From assembly GCF_006569185.2 (NCBI RefSeq), contig NZ_VIGC02000001.1, positions 277,249 to 341,248 on the forward strand: 64,000 nt of DNA, read 5' to 3'. Position 1 is the first letter of the stretch, and each line of letters begins with the position of its first letter. Of this stretch, positions 7,946-15,743 are shown in pieces. The stretch comes from Litorilinea aerophila (GTDB lineage: Bacteria; Chloroflexota; Anaerolineae; Caldilineales; Caldilineaceae). The position numbers and the translations under genes are program-made. The notes below the pieces were generated by a model, which was not told the origin of the DNA, made no database searches, and worked only from the letters and a program-made list of their open reading frames with translations.

Positions 7946-8989
7946 TTACGCCCTGGAAATGAATTGCTGGCTCAGGTGAACCGCGTCCCGGATCATGGCA
8001 GCCGCCGTGGGCAGGGGATCTTGCTCCCAGATCTTCTGGTAGAGGGTGCCGTACAGATCAGTCTGGATCTCAATGCCCATCTCCCAGCTTTGGCACTGGG
8101 CCAGGAACTCATCCTGGTCCAGCTCCATGGGCATCACCGACAGGCGGTATCCAGTTTCTTCCCGAATTGCCTGGGCCACCAGTTTGATGGTTCGATCCCG
8201 ACGTTGGCTTTGCTCCAGGTCCTGAGTGGTGATGCCGGTGATCCCCGTGACCGAGATTTCCTGGAGGGTGGCCGGAATCCCCAAGACGCTGTTGGCGAGG
8301 ATGACCAGCTTGTTGGCCGTGTCCCAGCCCTCCACATCCAGGGACGGATCCGCCTCGGCGATGCCACGGCGTTGTGCCTCTGCCAGGGCTTCGTCGAAGG
8401 CTCGCCCGGCGGCCATCTCGCTCAAGATGAAGTTGCTGGTGCTGTTGAAGATGCCCCGCAGGGCGAGAATCTCGGCCCCGATCAGGTCCCGCTGGCCGGT
8501 GTTGATGACCGGCAGGCCGCCACACACCGTGGCGCTGAAGGCCAGGCCGGCGCCGTGGGCCGCGGCCAGCCGGTGCAATTCCTGGTAGGCCAGGACCAGC
8601 GGCCCCTTGTTGGCCAGCACCACATGGATGCCCTGGGCCAGGGCACTCCGGACCACGCCCAGGCCTGGTTCGCCGTCCTGCAAGTTGACCGGCGTGGCTT
8701 CCAGCACCATCTGGCATGGACCTTCGACCAGCGCCTGGGCCGGGCGCTGACCGGGTCGGAACCCGGTCAGCCCGGCCACCTGGCCGCCAGCTTCTTTCCA
8801 ATGCCGTACTTCGGCCGGGTCGTAGCCGGCCGGGTTAACCGCCACCCCGCTGCTGTCGGCCACACAGACCACCCGCAAGTGCACCCCGTAGCGGCGCTGC
8901 AGGCGATCTCCCCGCGTCTCCAGGATGCGCAACACCTGTTGGCCCACATGGCCCAGGCCAATCAGGCCCAAATCCACGTGCATGGTCAT
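7946..8989 (-). CDS. hom: Homoserine dehydrogenase
   Basis: 347 residues. The N-terminal NAD(P) fold begins GLIGLGHVGQQVL. The catalytic domain shows the family signatures LANKGPLVLAYQEL, GLPVINT and GIFNSTSNFILSEM, and a conserved GIAEADPSLDVEGWDTANKLVILAN. It reduces aspartate semialdehyde to homoserine for Thr and Met synthesis. The C-terminal ACT regulatory domain of longer enzymes is absent, giving the short form. Only 3 bp separate it from the upstream carA stop-start junction, so the two are probably cotranscribed. Confidence 0.93.
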   Translation of the reverse strand: MTMHVDLGLIGLGHVGQQVLRILETRGDRLQRRYGVHLRVVCVADSSGVAVNPAGYDPAEVRHWKEAGGQVAGLTGFRPGQRPAQALVEGPCQMVLEATPVNLQDGEPGLGVVRSALAQGIHVVLANKGPLVLAYQELHRLAAAHGAGLAFSATVCGGLPVINTGQRDLIGAEILALRGIFNSTSNFILSEMAAGRAFDEALAEAQRRGIAEADPSLDVEGWDTANKLVILANSVLGIPATLQEISVTGITGITTQDLEQSQRRDRTIKLVAQAIREETGYRLSVMPMELDQDEFLAQCQSWEMGIEIQTDLYGTLYQKIWEQDPLPTAAAMIRDAVHLSQQFISRA

Positions 8990-8992
8990 CCT

Positions 8993-10156
8993 TTACGCCT
9001 TGCCGGCGTGTTCTTTCACCAGCCGGGCAAAGCGAGCAAAGAGCAGGTCCGCATCATGGGGTCCGGGGCTTGCCTCGGGATGGTACTGGACGCAGAAGAC
9101 GGGTTTGTCTTTCAGCCGCAACCCTTCCACCGTCTGATCGTTCAGATTGCGGTGGGTGATCTCCACGTTCTCCGGCAGACCTTCCTCCTGCAGGGCGTAG
9201 TTGTGGTTCTGGGCCGTGATTTGGACGTTGGTGGAATCCACGTCACTCACGGGTTGGTTGCTTCCGTGGTGGCCAAACTTGAGCTTGTAGGTCTGGCCTC
9301 CCAGGGCCAGGCCGATGATCTGGTGTCCCAGGCAGATGCCGAAGGTGGGCAGGTTGCTCTCCAGCAGCTCCTTCACCGCCTGGGCCGCGTAGGTCACAGC
9401 CGCCGGATCGCCGGGCCCATTGCTCAGGAAGATGCCGTCGGGCTTCATGGCCAGGACCGTACTGGCTGGTGTGTGGGCCGGTACCACCGTGACCCGCAGG
9501 CCGTGGCTGGTCAGGCGGCGCAGAATGTTGTGCTTGATGCCGAAATCGTAGGCCACCACCAGGGGCGCATCGCTGCTGGCCTGGCCGTGGCGGGGATCCG
9601 CGATCTCCTTGCCGGCGGGCACCGGTGTCCACTCGGAGCGGGTGCCATCCACCCAGTTGTACGGCTCCTGGCAGGTGACCTCCTGCACCAGATCCCGGCC
9701 GTCCAGCCCTTCCCAGCTTCGGGCCATGGCCAGCAACTCTTCCGCCGAATGCTGGCCGTCGGTGCTGAGGGCGGCGTGGAGCACACCTTTTTCTCGGATG
9801 CGGCGGGTGAGGGCCCGGGTGTCCACCTGGCTGATCCCCGGGATCCCGTGGCGGGCCAGGTAATCTGGCAGAGTCTCATTGGCTCGCCAGTTGGAGACTA
9901 CGGGGCTCACCTCCCGCACGATGAAGGCCGTGATCTGAGGGCGGTCGCTTTCCACATCTTCCGGGTTGATCCCGGTATTGCCCACGTGGGAGACGGTCAT
10001 ACAGACCATCTGCCCCCGGTAGGAGGGATCGGTGATCACCTCCTGATAGCCGGTGAGGCTGGTATTGAAGACGACCTCGCCCACAACTGTGGTCGCGGCG
10101 CCAAAACCCTGCCCTTGAAAAATGGTGCCATCTTCCAGGACAAGCAGTGCATTCAC
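8993..10156 (-). CDS. carA: Carbamoyl-phosphate synthase small subunit
   Basis: 387 residues from GTG 10156, with AGGAG about 12 nt upstream. The N-terminal domain starts [17 protein letters not shown]. The class I glutamine amidotransferase domain contains [15 protein letters not shown] (nucleophile Cys) and the His-Glu pair in [10 protein letters not shown]. It supplies ammonia to CarB for carbamoyl phosphate, feeding arginine and pyrimidine synthesis. carB is not in the window. Position downstream of argCBDA fits arginine synthesis. The open frame runs 30 codons further 5' through tandem repeats, which argues against that longer start. Confidence 0.94.
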   Translation of the reverse strand: MNALLVLEDGTIFQGQGFGAATTVVGEVVFNTSLTGYQEVITDPSYRGQMVCMTVSHVGNTGINPEDVESDRPQITAFIVREVSPVVSNWRANETLPDYLARHGIPGISQVDTRALTRRIREKGVLHAALSTDGQHSAEELLAMARSWEGLDGRDLVQEVTCQEPYNWVDGTRSEWTPVPAGKEIADPRHGQASSDAPLVVAYDFGIKHNILRRLTSHGLRVTVVPAHTPASTVLAMKPDGIFLSNGPGDPAAVTYAAQAVKELLESNLPTFGICLGHQIIGLALGGQTYKLKFGHHGSNQPVSDVDSTNVQITAQNHNYALQEEGLPENVEITHRNLNDQTVEGLRLKDKPVFCVQYHPEASPGPHDADLLFARFARLVKEHAGKA

Positions 10157-10173
10157 GATGTTGTAACTCCTTT

Positions 10174-10205
10174 TTCCAACCAATTCCGATTCCAACCAAT
10201 TCCGA
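10174..10205. repeat. Perfect tandem 16-mer before carA
   Basis: TTCCAACCAATTCCGA occurs twice head to tail (10174-10189, 10190-10205), 18-49 nt upstream of the carA start. It could be an operator or RNA-binding site in the carA leader. Confidence 0.6.
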
Positions 10206-10247
10206 CCGAAAATAGACTCATAGCCTCTAGGCACTATGACCTGCAAT

Positions 10248-10336
10248 TTTGATTCGGTCCACAGAGGACACAGATGGGGGACACAGATGGGGTTGGATAA
10301 AAATCTATGTTCATCTGTGCCATCTGTGGTTTTCTC
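10248..10336. repeat. CACAGATG-type intergenic repeat
   Basis: Contains several versions of ACACAGATG and the complement CATCTGTG. Related text recurs at 21057-21116, 41897-41942 and 49937-49957. The sequence lies between the argA-like stop and carA and is not coding. Confidence 0.45.
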
Positions 10337-10339
10337 CCG

Positions 10340-10957
10340 TTAGCCTCTGCGCACTTCCTGCTCCTGTTCCCGGCTCTCCCCTGACTTTTGCTGATATGCC
10401 AGCCGCAGGGGCTGCCACTCCCCCCACTTAAGCAGGTTGTTCCAGGCCGGCAATCGTTGGGGCGGCTCTTTAGCCGGCGCACGGGGCTGGACCAGGTCCA
10501 TTAAGACGGCGACCTCGTCGCAGCGGTGGAATTTGGGGCAGTAGATACAGGCCTGCCACACTTTCGGACTGATGCTCCAGCGGTCCACCAGTTGAAAGCC
10601 CAGCCGCAGGAAAAATTTCTCCTGCAAGGTCAATGCACAGATCTGTTCGTATTCCCGCTCCCGGGCCAGGGCGATGAGCCGGTTGACCAACTGTGCGCCG
10701 ATGCCCTGCCCCTGGTACTCCTCATGGATGGCCAGGGAGCGGATCTCCACCAATGTTTCGGTGAGGGGGACCAGGGAGCCGCAGCCCACCACCCGGTCCC
10801 TCTGCGCTTCATCCACGGCCACCAGCCAGTCTGCCAGAGTATGGCGGATGGCGGCTTCGCTCCGGGGCAACATCAGATTGCGCGCGGCAAAGTGATTGAC
10901 CAGCGCGGCAATGGCTTCCACTTCATGTTCTTGTGCAGGGCGCACAGTGATGGGCAT
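10340..10957 (-). CDS. argA: N-acetylglutamate synthase, short GNAT type
   Basis: 205 residues. The N-terminal GNAT domain begins ITVRPAQEHEVEAIAALVNHF and has the acetyl-CoA loop YQGQGIGAQLVNRL. The C-terminal segment KVWQACIYCPKFHRCDEVAVL is characteristic of the short ArgA-like enzymes known from Mycobacterium and related groups. It acetylates glutamate as the first step of arginine synthesis. It sits directly downstream of argD on the same strand, and no argJ is seen, fitting a linear acetyl pathway. An extra 55-residue tail follows the GNAT domain. ATG 10957 is preferred; a GTG at 11029 would add 24 residues. Confidence 0.82.
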   Translation of the reverse strand: MPITVRPAQEHEVEAIAALVNHFAARNLMLPRSEAAIRHTLADWLVAVDEAQRDRVVGCGSLVPLTETLVEIRSLAIHEEYQGQGIGAQLVNRLIALAREREYEQICALTLQEKFFLRLGFQLVDRWSISPKVWQACIYCPKFHRCDEVAVLMDLVQPRAPAKEPPQRLPAWNNLLKWGEWQPLRLAYQQKSGESREQEQEVRRG

Positions 10958-11044
10958 TTCTCCCGCTGTCCTCTGGAGGTTCTTCCTCCGACCATCCAGA
11001 CCGGCCACCGGGCCAGCCTTCTCCTCCACCGGGGTAGCGCCTGC

Positions 11045-12250
11045 CTACAGGCGCTGTAACAGCTTGCCCACTGTCTCCACTGCCCGCTGGATCTCGGCTT
11101 CGCTGATGATCAGGGGCGGGATGAAGCGGAGGACGGTGGGGCCGGCGTTGACCAGGATCAACCCTTCTTCATAGGCCTGACTGATGAGGGGCGTCACATC
11201 CATGTCCATCTCCACGCCGATGAGGAGCCCTTTGCCCCGGATCTCCTGGATGTGGGGGCTGTTCAGCTCTTCCAGCAGGTCCACGAACAGTTTCCCCTTG
11301 CGCTGCACCCCAGCCAGGAATTGGGGATCGGCGATGCGGCTGACCACGTGGTGGGCCACGTGGGTGGTGAAGGGGTTGCCGGCAAAGGTGCTGGCGTGGT
11401 CCCCCTTGTGCATGGCATCGGCCACCTTTTGGCGCATGAGGATGGCGCCAATGGGCAGGCCGCCAGCCAGGGGCTTGGCCGCCGTCAGGATGTCCGGCGC
11501 CACGGCCGCCTCGTCGCCGTCGGCGTAGCCCTGGTAGGCCCAGAGGGTGCCGGTGCGCCCCACGCCGCACTGGACCTCGTCGTAGATGAGCAGTGCGTCG
11601 TACTCATCCGCCAGGGCCCGCAATCCCCGCAGAAATTCCGGCGTGGCCGGGTGGATGCCCCCCTCGCCCTGGATGGGCTCCACGATGATAGCGCAGACCT
11701 GTTCGTCCATCTGGGCTCGGGCGCTCTCCAGGTTGTTGAATTCGGCAAAGCGGACGCCTGGCATCAGGGGCTCGAAGGGCTCCTGGTATTTGGGACGAGG
11801 GGTCGCCGCCAGGCTGCCGAACAGTCGGCCATGGAAGGCGTTGCTGAAGGCCAGGATGTGATACTTGTCCTGGTGCCCCTTCTCCCGGGCGTAGCGGCGG
11901 GCAAACTTGAAGGCTCCTTCGTTGGCATCAGCCCCGCTCAGGCTGAAGTGCACCTTATCCGCAAAGCTGGTCTCGCAGAGGAGCTTGGCCAGCCGGGCGT
12001 GGGGTGCCGTGTGGTAGAGGTTACTCACGTGCAGGATGCCCGTGGCCGCGGCCTCGGCGATGGCCTGGTTGATCCCGGCATCCCCGTAGCCCAGGGCGTT
12101 CACCGCGATCCCGGAGACGCAATCCAGGTAGGCCTTGCCGTCGGTGTCGTACAGGGTGCAGCCCTCCCCCCGTTCCAGCACAAAAGGGGGCCGGCTGTAG
12201 ACGCCGAGGACGTAGGATTGTTCCATCTCGATGATTTCTTGCTTATCCAT
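11045..12250 (-). CDS. argD: Acetylornithine aminotransferase
   Basis: 401 residues, full length for class III aminotransferases. It shows GYGDAGINQAIAEAA, the SLSGADANEGAFKFARRYA cofactor region, the EPIQGEGGIHPA motif, LIYDEVQCGVGRTG and the PLP lysine in AAKPLAGGLPIGA. It transaminates N-acetylglutamate semialdehyde to N-acetylornithine and can also act on succinyl-DAP. Located between argB and argA, with short gaps, in the leftward arginine block. Confidence 0.94.
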   Translation of the reverse strand: MDKQEIIEMEQSYVLGVYSRPPFVLERGEGCTLYDTDGKAYLDCVSGIAVNALGYGDAGINQAIAEAAATGILHVSNLYHTAPHARLAKLLCETSFADKVHFSLSGADANEGAFKFARRYAREKGHQDKYHILAFSNAFHGRLFGSLAATPRPKYQEPFEPLMPGVRFAEFNNLESARAQMDEQVCAIIVEPIQGEGGIHPATPEFLRGLRALADEYDALLIYDEVQCGVGRTGTLWAYQGYADGDEAAVAPDILTAAKPLAGGLPIGAILMRQKVADAMHKGDHASTFAGNPFTTHVAHHVVSRIADPQFLAGVQRKGKLFVDLLEELNSPHIQEIRGKGLLIGVEMDMDVTPLISQAYEEGLILVNAGPTVLRFIPPLIISEAEIQRAVETVGKLLQRL

Positions 12251-12323
12251 GACCTTCTCCTTTGGTCGAGTTGGACCCCACGGCCGGGCAGCGGCCGCAG
12301 GACCTTTGGGTTGGCCGGCCCAC

Positions 12324-13160
12324 CTACTGGGCCCCGATGATGCCTGTGCCGCCGTCCTCCTGGATGCCGGCCAGGTTGGTGATGACCGCCTGGGCCACTC
12401 CGCCGTGGACCGCGCCGATGGCGCTGCGCACTTTGGGGATCATGCCGCCTGTGATGATGCCCTCCGCGATCCACTGCTCGGCCTGATCCGCGGTGATGGC
12501 CCGGACCACCCGGCCCGCCACCAGAACGCCGGGCACGTTGCTCACGAAGATCAGCTTGATGGCGCCCAGTTTGGCGGCAATGGCCGTGGCCGCGTGATCC
12601 GCGTTGACGTTGTAGCTCAGGCCGTCCAGCGCACCAAAGCTGATGGGGCTCACCACCGGGACGATGTTGGCCGCGATCAGGCTGCGGAGCAGGTAGGGAT
12701 CCACGTCCTGAATGTCGCCCACCCGACCCAAATCGCCCAGGGGGTGCCACATCTTTTCCACGTAGATGGTGCCATCGTCCACGCCGCTGATGCCCGCCGC
12801 GCGGATGCCTGCGTTCACCAGAGCCCGGACCACCCGCTTGTTCATGAGTCCGCTGAGCACCATTTCAGCCACGTCCATGCTGGCTTCGTCGGTGATCCGC
12901 AGGCCTTCCAGGAAGCGGGGTTCCAGCCCCAGGCGCTGCTGGTACTGGGCAATGGTCTTGCCGCCGCCGTGGACGATCACCGGGAAATGGCCGGCCTCCA
13001 GGATGCGGCGCACGGCCAGGACCAGCCCCTCCAGGAAGGCGTCGTCGTCCAGTTCGTTGCCCCCCACCTTGACCACGACGATGTACTTCTCGTCCACATC
13101 CTCTGGGTTTGCGTTGCTGTTGTGCACCAAGGGTTTCATTCGCTTCAATCCCGCTTTCAT
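12324..13160 (-). CDS. argB: Acetylglutamate kinase
   Basis: 278 residues of the amino acid kinase family: VVVKVGGNEL at the phosphate site, VIVHGGGKTIAQYQQRLG, the substrate region FLEGLRITDEASMDVAEMVLSG, NVNADHAATAIAAKLGA and TGGMIPKVRSAI. It phosphorylates N-acetylglutamate. The start could be seven codons later at a second ATG. Lies between argC and argD with a gap of about 70 bp on each side. Confidence 0.95.
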   Translation of the reverse strand: MKAGLKRMKPLVHNSNANPEDVDEKYIVVVKVGGNELDDDAFLEGLVLAVRRILEAGHFPVIVHGGGKTIAQYQQRLGLEPRFLEGLRITDEASMDVAEMVLSGLMNKRVVRALVNAGIRAAGISGVDDGTIYVEKMWHPLGDLGRVGDIQDVDPYLLRSLIAANIVPVVSPISFGALDGLSYNVNADHAATAIAAKLGAIKLIFVSNVPGVLVAGRVVRAITADQAEQWIAEGIITGGMIPKVRSAIGAVHGGVAQAVITNLAGIQEDGGTGIIGAQ

Positions 13161-13228
13161 CTACGCCGGCCTGTTTCTGCCCGAGCCGGTCCGAGAGCCA
13201 GACCCATGCCAACCGTTACGGCCGGGCC

Positions 13229-14263
13229 TCAGAGCAACCCCAACGTCTCGTCCAGGCCCACGGCGATGTTGAAATTCTGGATGGCCTGTCCGCTCGCCCC
13301 CTTCACCAGGTTGTCCAGAGTGGCCACGATGATGTATTCTGTACCATCGGGTCGGTCTGGGTCGGCCGGCGTAATGCTGATGGCGCAGCGGTTGCTGTGG
13401 ACCGTATGGCGCAGGGTGGCAATCTGGCCGGGCGGCAGCAGGTGGATGAACGGTTCGCCGGCGTAGGTCTCGTGGTAGAGCTGGCGGATATCTGCCTCGG
13501 TCACCCCTTCTGGCACCGTTACGTAGATGGTGCTGAGGATGCCTCGATTTACGGGCAACAGGTGGGGCGAGAAGAGGAAGCGATAGGGCTGGCCATTGGC
13601 GCGAGCGCCGTTCAGGATCAGCTCCATTTCGGCGATGTGACGGTGGCGATGGCCGATGTTGTAGGGTGTCATGTTCTCGTTGGCTTCTGTGAAGCTGTAC
13701 AGAAGCTTGGTCTGCCGCCCTGCGCCGCTGACGCCGCTCTTGCTGTCCACAATGACCAGGGGGCTCAGCCAGCCAGCCTTGGCCAGGGGATAGAGGGCCA
13801 GGTTGACGCTGGTGGGGTAGCAGCCGGGGTTGGCGATGAGCTGGGCGTTCCGGATCTGGGCGCGGTTGATCTCGCACAGGCCGTAGACGAACTCCGTCAG
13901 CAGGTCCGGCGCGGTGTGGGGGACGCCATACCAGCGTTCATAGGCCCGGGCATCTTTCAGGCGGAAGTCGGCGCTCAGATCGATCACCCGCACCCCAGTG
14001 GCCTTGACCGCGCGTACCGGCTCAATGGAGGCGGCGTGGGGCAGACACAGGAAGACCACATCCACCTCGTCGGCCCGCTCCAGCGCTTCCTCCAGGGTGA
14101 TCAGGGGGTAATCCCAGGGGACGGCATGGACGTCGGAAAGGCGCTTGCCGGGGCTGCTCTGGCTGGTGATCCAGCCCACTTCCATCTGGGGATGGCGGTG
14201 GATCAGTTGAACCAGTTCGATGCCGGTGTACCCGGTGGCACCGGCGATTCCTGCTCTGTACAT
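13229..14263 (-). CDS. argC: N-acetyl-gamma-glutamyl-phosphate reductase
   Basis: 344 residues. The N-terminal NADP fold reads AGIAGATGYTGIELVQLI, and the catalytic Cys is in IANPGCYPTS at about residue 150. SGVSGAGRQ and the HRHRHIAEME region with the later catalytic His match type 1 ArgC. It reduces acetylglutamyl phosphate to the semialdehyde. ATG 14263 gives the normal family start; the open frame extends 38 codons upstream through the attenuator hairpin and is not plausible. First structural gene of the argCBDA block, about 130 nt after the leader peptide. Confidence 0.95.
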   Translation of the reverse strand: MYRAGIAGATGYTGIELVQLIHRHPQMEVGWITSQSSPGKRLSDVHAVPWDYPLITLEEALERADEVDVVFLCLPHAASIEPVRAVKATGVRVIDLSADFRLKDARAYERWYGVPHTAPDLLTEFVYGLCEINRAQIRNAQLIANPGCYPTSVNLALYPLAKAGWLSPLVIVDSKSGVSGAGRQTKLLYSFTEANENMTPYNIGHRHRHIAEMELILNGARANGQPYRFLFSPHLLPVNRGILSTIYVTVPEGVTEADIRQLYHETYAGEPFIHLLPPGQIATLRHTVHSNRCAISITPADPDRPDGTEYIIVATLDNLVKGASGQAIQNFNIAVGLDETLGLL

Positions 14264-14315
14264 GTTGGGCGTTGTTCCTCCATGTCGCTGGCAGCAGAGA
14301 GGGAGCTCTGCCTTC

Positions 14316-14346
14316 AAATAAAAAAGCTCTCCATCTGGAGAGCTTT
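14316..14346 (-). terminator. Attenuator terminator in the argC leader
   Basis: A perfect 10-bp stem (AAAGCTCTCC / GGAGAGCTTT, 14323-14346) with a 4-nt loop, then TTTTTTATTTG on the minus strand. It lies 45 nt after the stop of the Arg-rich leader peptide and 53 nt before argC, so it can stop transcription before the operon. Confidence 0.75.
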
Positions 14347-14390
14347 GCTTTGGTGTACCGTGGACGTCCGCGCGCAAAGTTCCAGATTAT

Positions 14391-14468
14391 TCATCCGGCA
14401 ACAGACAGGCGGCGCCTGGAGCGAAGCTGTTTTTGAGTGGTTTTGGACCCAATCATGCCAGTCTTCAT
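14391..14468 (-). CDS. Arginine-rich leader peptide of the arg operon
   Basis: A 25-codon frame between the promoter and the attenuator. Its second half reads KQLRSRRRLSVAG, with four Arg codons (CGC, AGG, CGC, CGC) in a five-codon stretch. The stop is 45 nt before the terminator stem. The ATG at 14468 lies only about 3 nt after the predicted transcription start, so translation may be leaderless or begin at the in-frame ATG four codons later (14456). A sequence between stop and terminator (CTTTGC, about 14376-14381) can pair with GCAAAG at the base of the terminator. Ribosome stalling at low charged tRNA-Arg would be the expected signal. Role is inference from arrangement. Confidence 0.6.
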   Translation of the reverse strand: MKTGMIGSKTTQKQLRSRRRLSVAG

Positions 14469-14477
14469 GATTTTGGA

Positions 14478-14506
14478 AGTTTAACATGTCGCCGGGTCGG
14501 TGTCAA
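14478..14506 (-). promoter_or_regulatory. sigma70-type promoter of the arg operon
   Basis: On the minus strand TTGACA (14501-14506), a 17-bp spacer and TAAACT (14478-14483). The predicted start is near 14471, giving a leader of about 208 nt before argC. Confidence 0.75.
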
Positions 14507-14583
14507 TAACCGGCCATTTTGTTTGATGGTTTAGAATTCATCGATTGGCAATCCATCTTCAAACGCGCATAGAAGGGAAGGTC

Positions 14584-15288
14584 ATGGCAGATCAACAGGT
14601 AGCCCAGGGCCCAGGGGCCCATCGGCGCCGAACCATCGTCTTTCTGGTTCGGCATGGGGAGACGGAAGGGAATGTGCAGCGGGTGTGGCACGGCTCCATG
14701 GACGCGCCGTTGACCCCGCGGGGCGAGATGCAGGTGGCTGCCACGGCCCGGCGCGTGGTGGAGTTGGCCCGCCGCTATCCCATCCAGGCTTTTTATGTGT
14801 CTCCCCTGCCCCGGGCCCAGAGCACCGCGGCCGCCATTGCCCGGGCGTTAGGGCAGGATCCGGAGGTGGAGGCGGATTTACGGGAGTTTGATCTGGGGGC
14901 GTGGGAAGGACGCAGCTTCCAGGAGTTACGGGAGGTTGAGGATCTCTGGGGGCGGTGGGCGCAGGATCCAGACTTTGCTCCGCCCCAAGGGGAATCCCCC
15001 CGTTCCTTCAACCGACGGGCCACAGCCGTGGTGGAGCGCCTGGCTAAGCGTCATCCAGGCCAGGTGATCCTGGTGGTGACCCATGGCGGCATCATCTGCA
15101 ACGCCCTGGCCAACTGGATCGGGGATGGTCCTGAGGATTGGCGGCGCTGGGATCCCCACAACTGCGCCATCACCATGTTGGTGCGGGAGGGAGACATCTG
15201 GAAGGCTGTCTTTGTCAACGACATTGGGCATCTCCCGCCGGAAGCCATCGACGATGAGTTTACCATCAACGGCGATGAATTCCGCTGA
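14584..15288 (+). CDS. Histidine phosphatase family protein (phosphoglycerate mutase-like)
   Basis: 234 residues. The catalytic phospho-His is in FLVRHGETEGN, Arg in SPLPRAQSTAAAIA, Glu in DLREFDLGAWEG and the second His in VVTHGGIICNAL. These are the complete residues of the histidine phosphatase superfamily, which includes cofactor-dependent mutases, alpha-ribazole phosphatase and broad phosphatases; the substrate cannot be set from sequence. ATG 14584 has GGGAAGG just upstream. Transcribed away from the arg operon. Confidence 0.88.
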   Translation: MADQQVAQGPGAHRRRTIVFLVRHGETEGNVQRVWHGSMDAPLTPRGEMQVAATARRVVELARRYPIQAFYVSPLPRAQSTAAAIARALGQDPEVEADLREFDLGAWEGRSFQELREVEDLWGRWAQDPDFAPPQGESPRSFNRRATAVVERLAKRHPGQVILVVTHGGIICNALANWIGDGPEDWRRWDPHNCAITMLVREGDIWKAVFVNDIGHLPPEAIDDEFTINGDEFR

Positions 15289-15520
15289 GCGTCGCTCGCC
15301 GACACCCTACCGGCCACTTGCCTCACGGTGTAGGGACTTCAACGCTTCATCAGCCGGGCTGAAGCCTTCCTTTTACGGCCGCGTACGCCCCAATCCCGTG
15401 GGCAAAGCCCGCTGGATGGTGACGGTACCATTAAGGTGGCGGCAGGCGCTGTTCCCTGGGAACAGGACGACCAAAGGTCAGTCTGTCAACAAAACATGTT
15501 GATTGAAGCTAAATTGGGTG

Positions 15521-15549
15521 TTGAAATTGATGGTTGAAGCTGATATAAT
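15521..15549 (+). promoter_or_regulatory. Strong sigma70-type promoter
   Basis: TTGAAA (15521-15526), a 17-bp spacer and a perfect TATAAT (15544-15549). TTGAAGCT occurs at 15503 and 15534, flanking the -35. The start is expected near 15556, only about 12 nt before a terminator hairpin. Confidence 0.75.
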
Positions 15550-15567
15550 ACGACTGAAAGTTGCCGA

Positions 15568-15597
15568 GGTGGGAGGCTCCCTCCCGCCCTTTTTTTA
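15568..15597 (+). terminator. Rho-independent terminator close to the promoter start site
   Basis: GGGAGG (15571-15576), loop CTC, CCTCCC (15580-15585), extended by flanking GG/CC pairs and followed by an eight-T run. With the promoter at 15521 this defines a transcript of only about 42 nt unless read through to the methyltransferase gene. Confidence 0.8.
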
Positions 15598-15702
15598 TCA
15601 GCCAGGGCCACTCCCCAGGTGTGTCCTGCCTGCCACAGGATGGATGCATTCGGTGATAGCGAGGGACGGCAGGGGTTGTGCCGGCACCAGGATGCTGTGG
15701 GG

Positions 15703-15718
15703 TGTTTCACGTGAAACA
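15703..15718. other. parS site 1
   Basis: Perfect palindrome TGTTTCACGTGAAACA, the universal chromosomal ParB (Spo0J) binding site. It lies 26 bp before the chosen start of the methyltransferase gene. Confidence 0.92.
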
Positions 15719-15743
15719 TCCCCGGCAAGCAGGGGCGCGGCTG

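Noticed and set aside
7964..10252. 762-codon open frame on the plus strand opposite hom and carA
   Set aside because: His/Gln/Gly-rich antisense shadow of two well-supported genes; no family features.
14345..14372. T-box-like text (GGTGTACCGTGGACGTCC) upstream of argC
   Set aside because: It reads on the strand opposite to argC, no specifier loop or stem I is seen, and no terminator follows it on that strand; the leader-peptide reading explains the region better.
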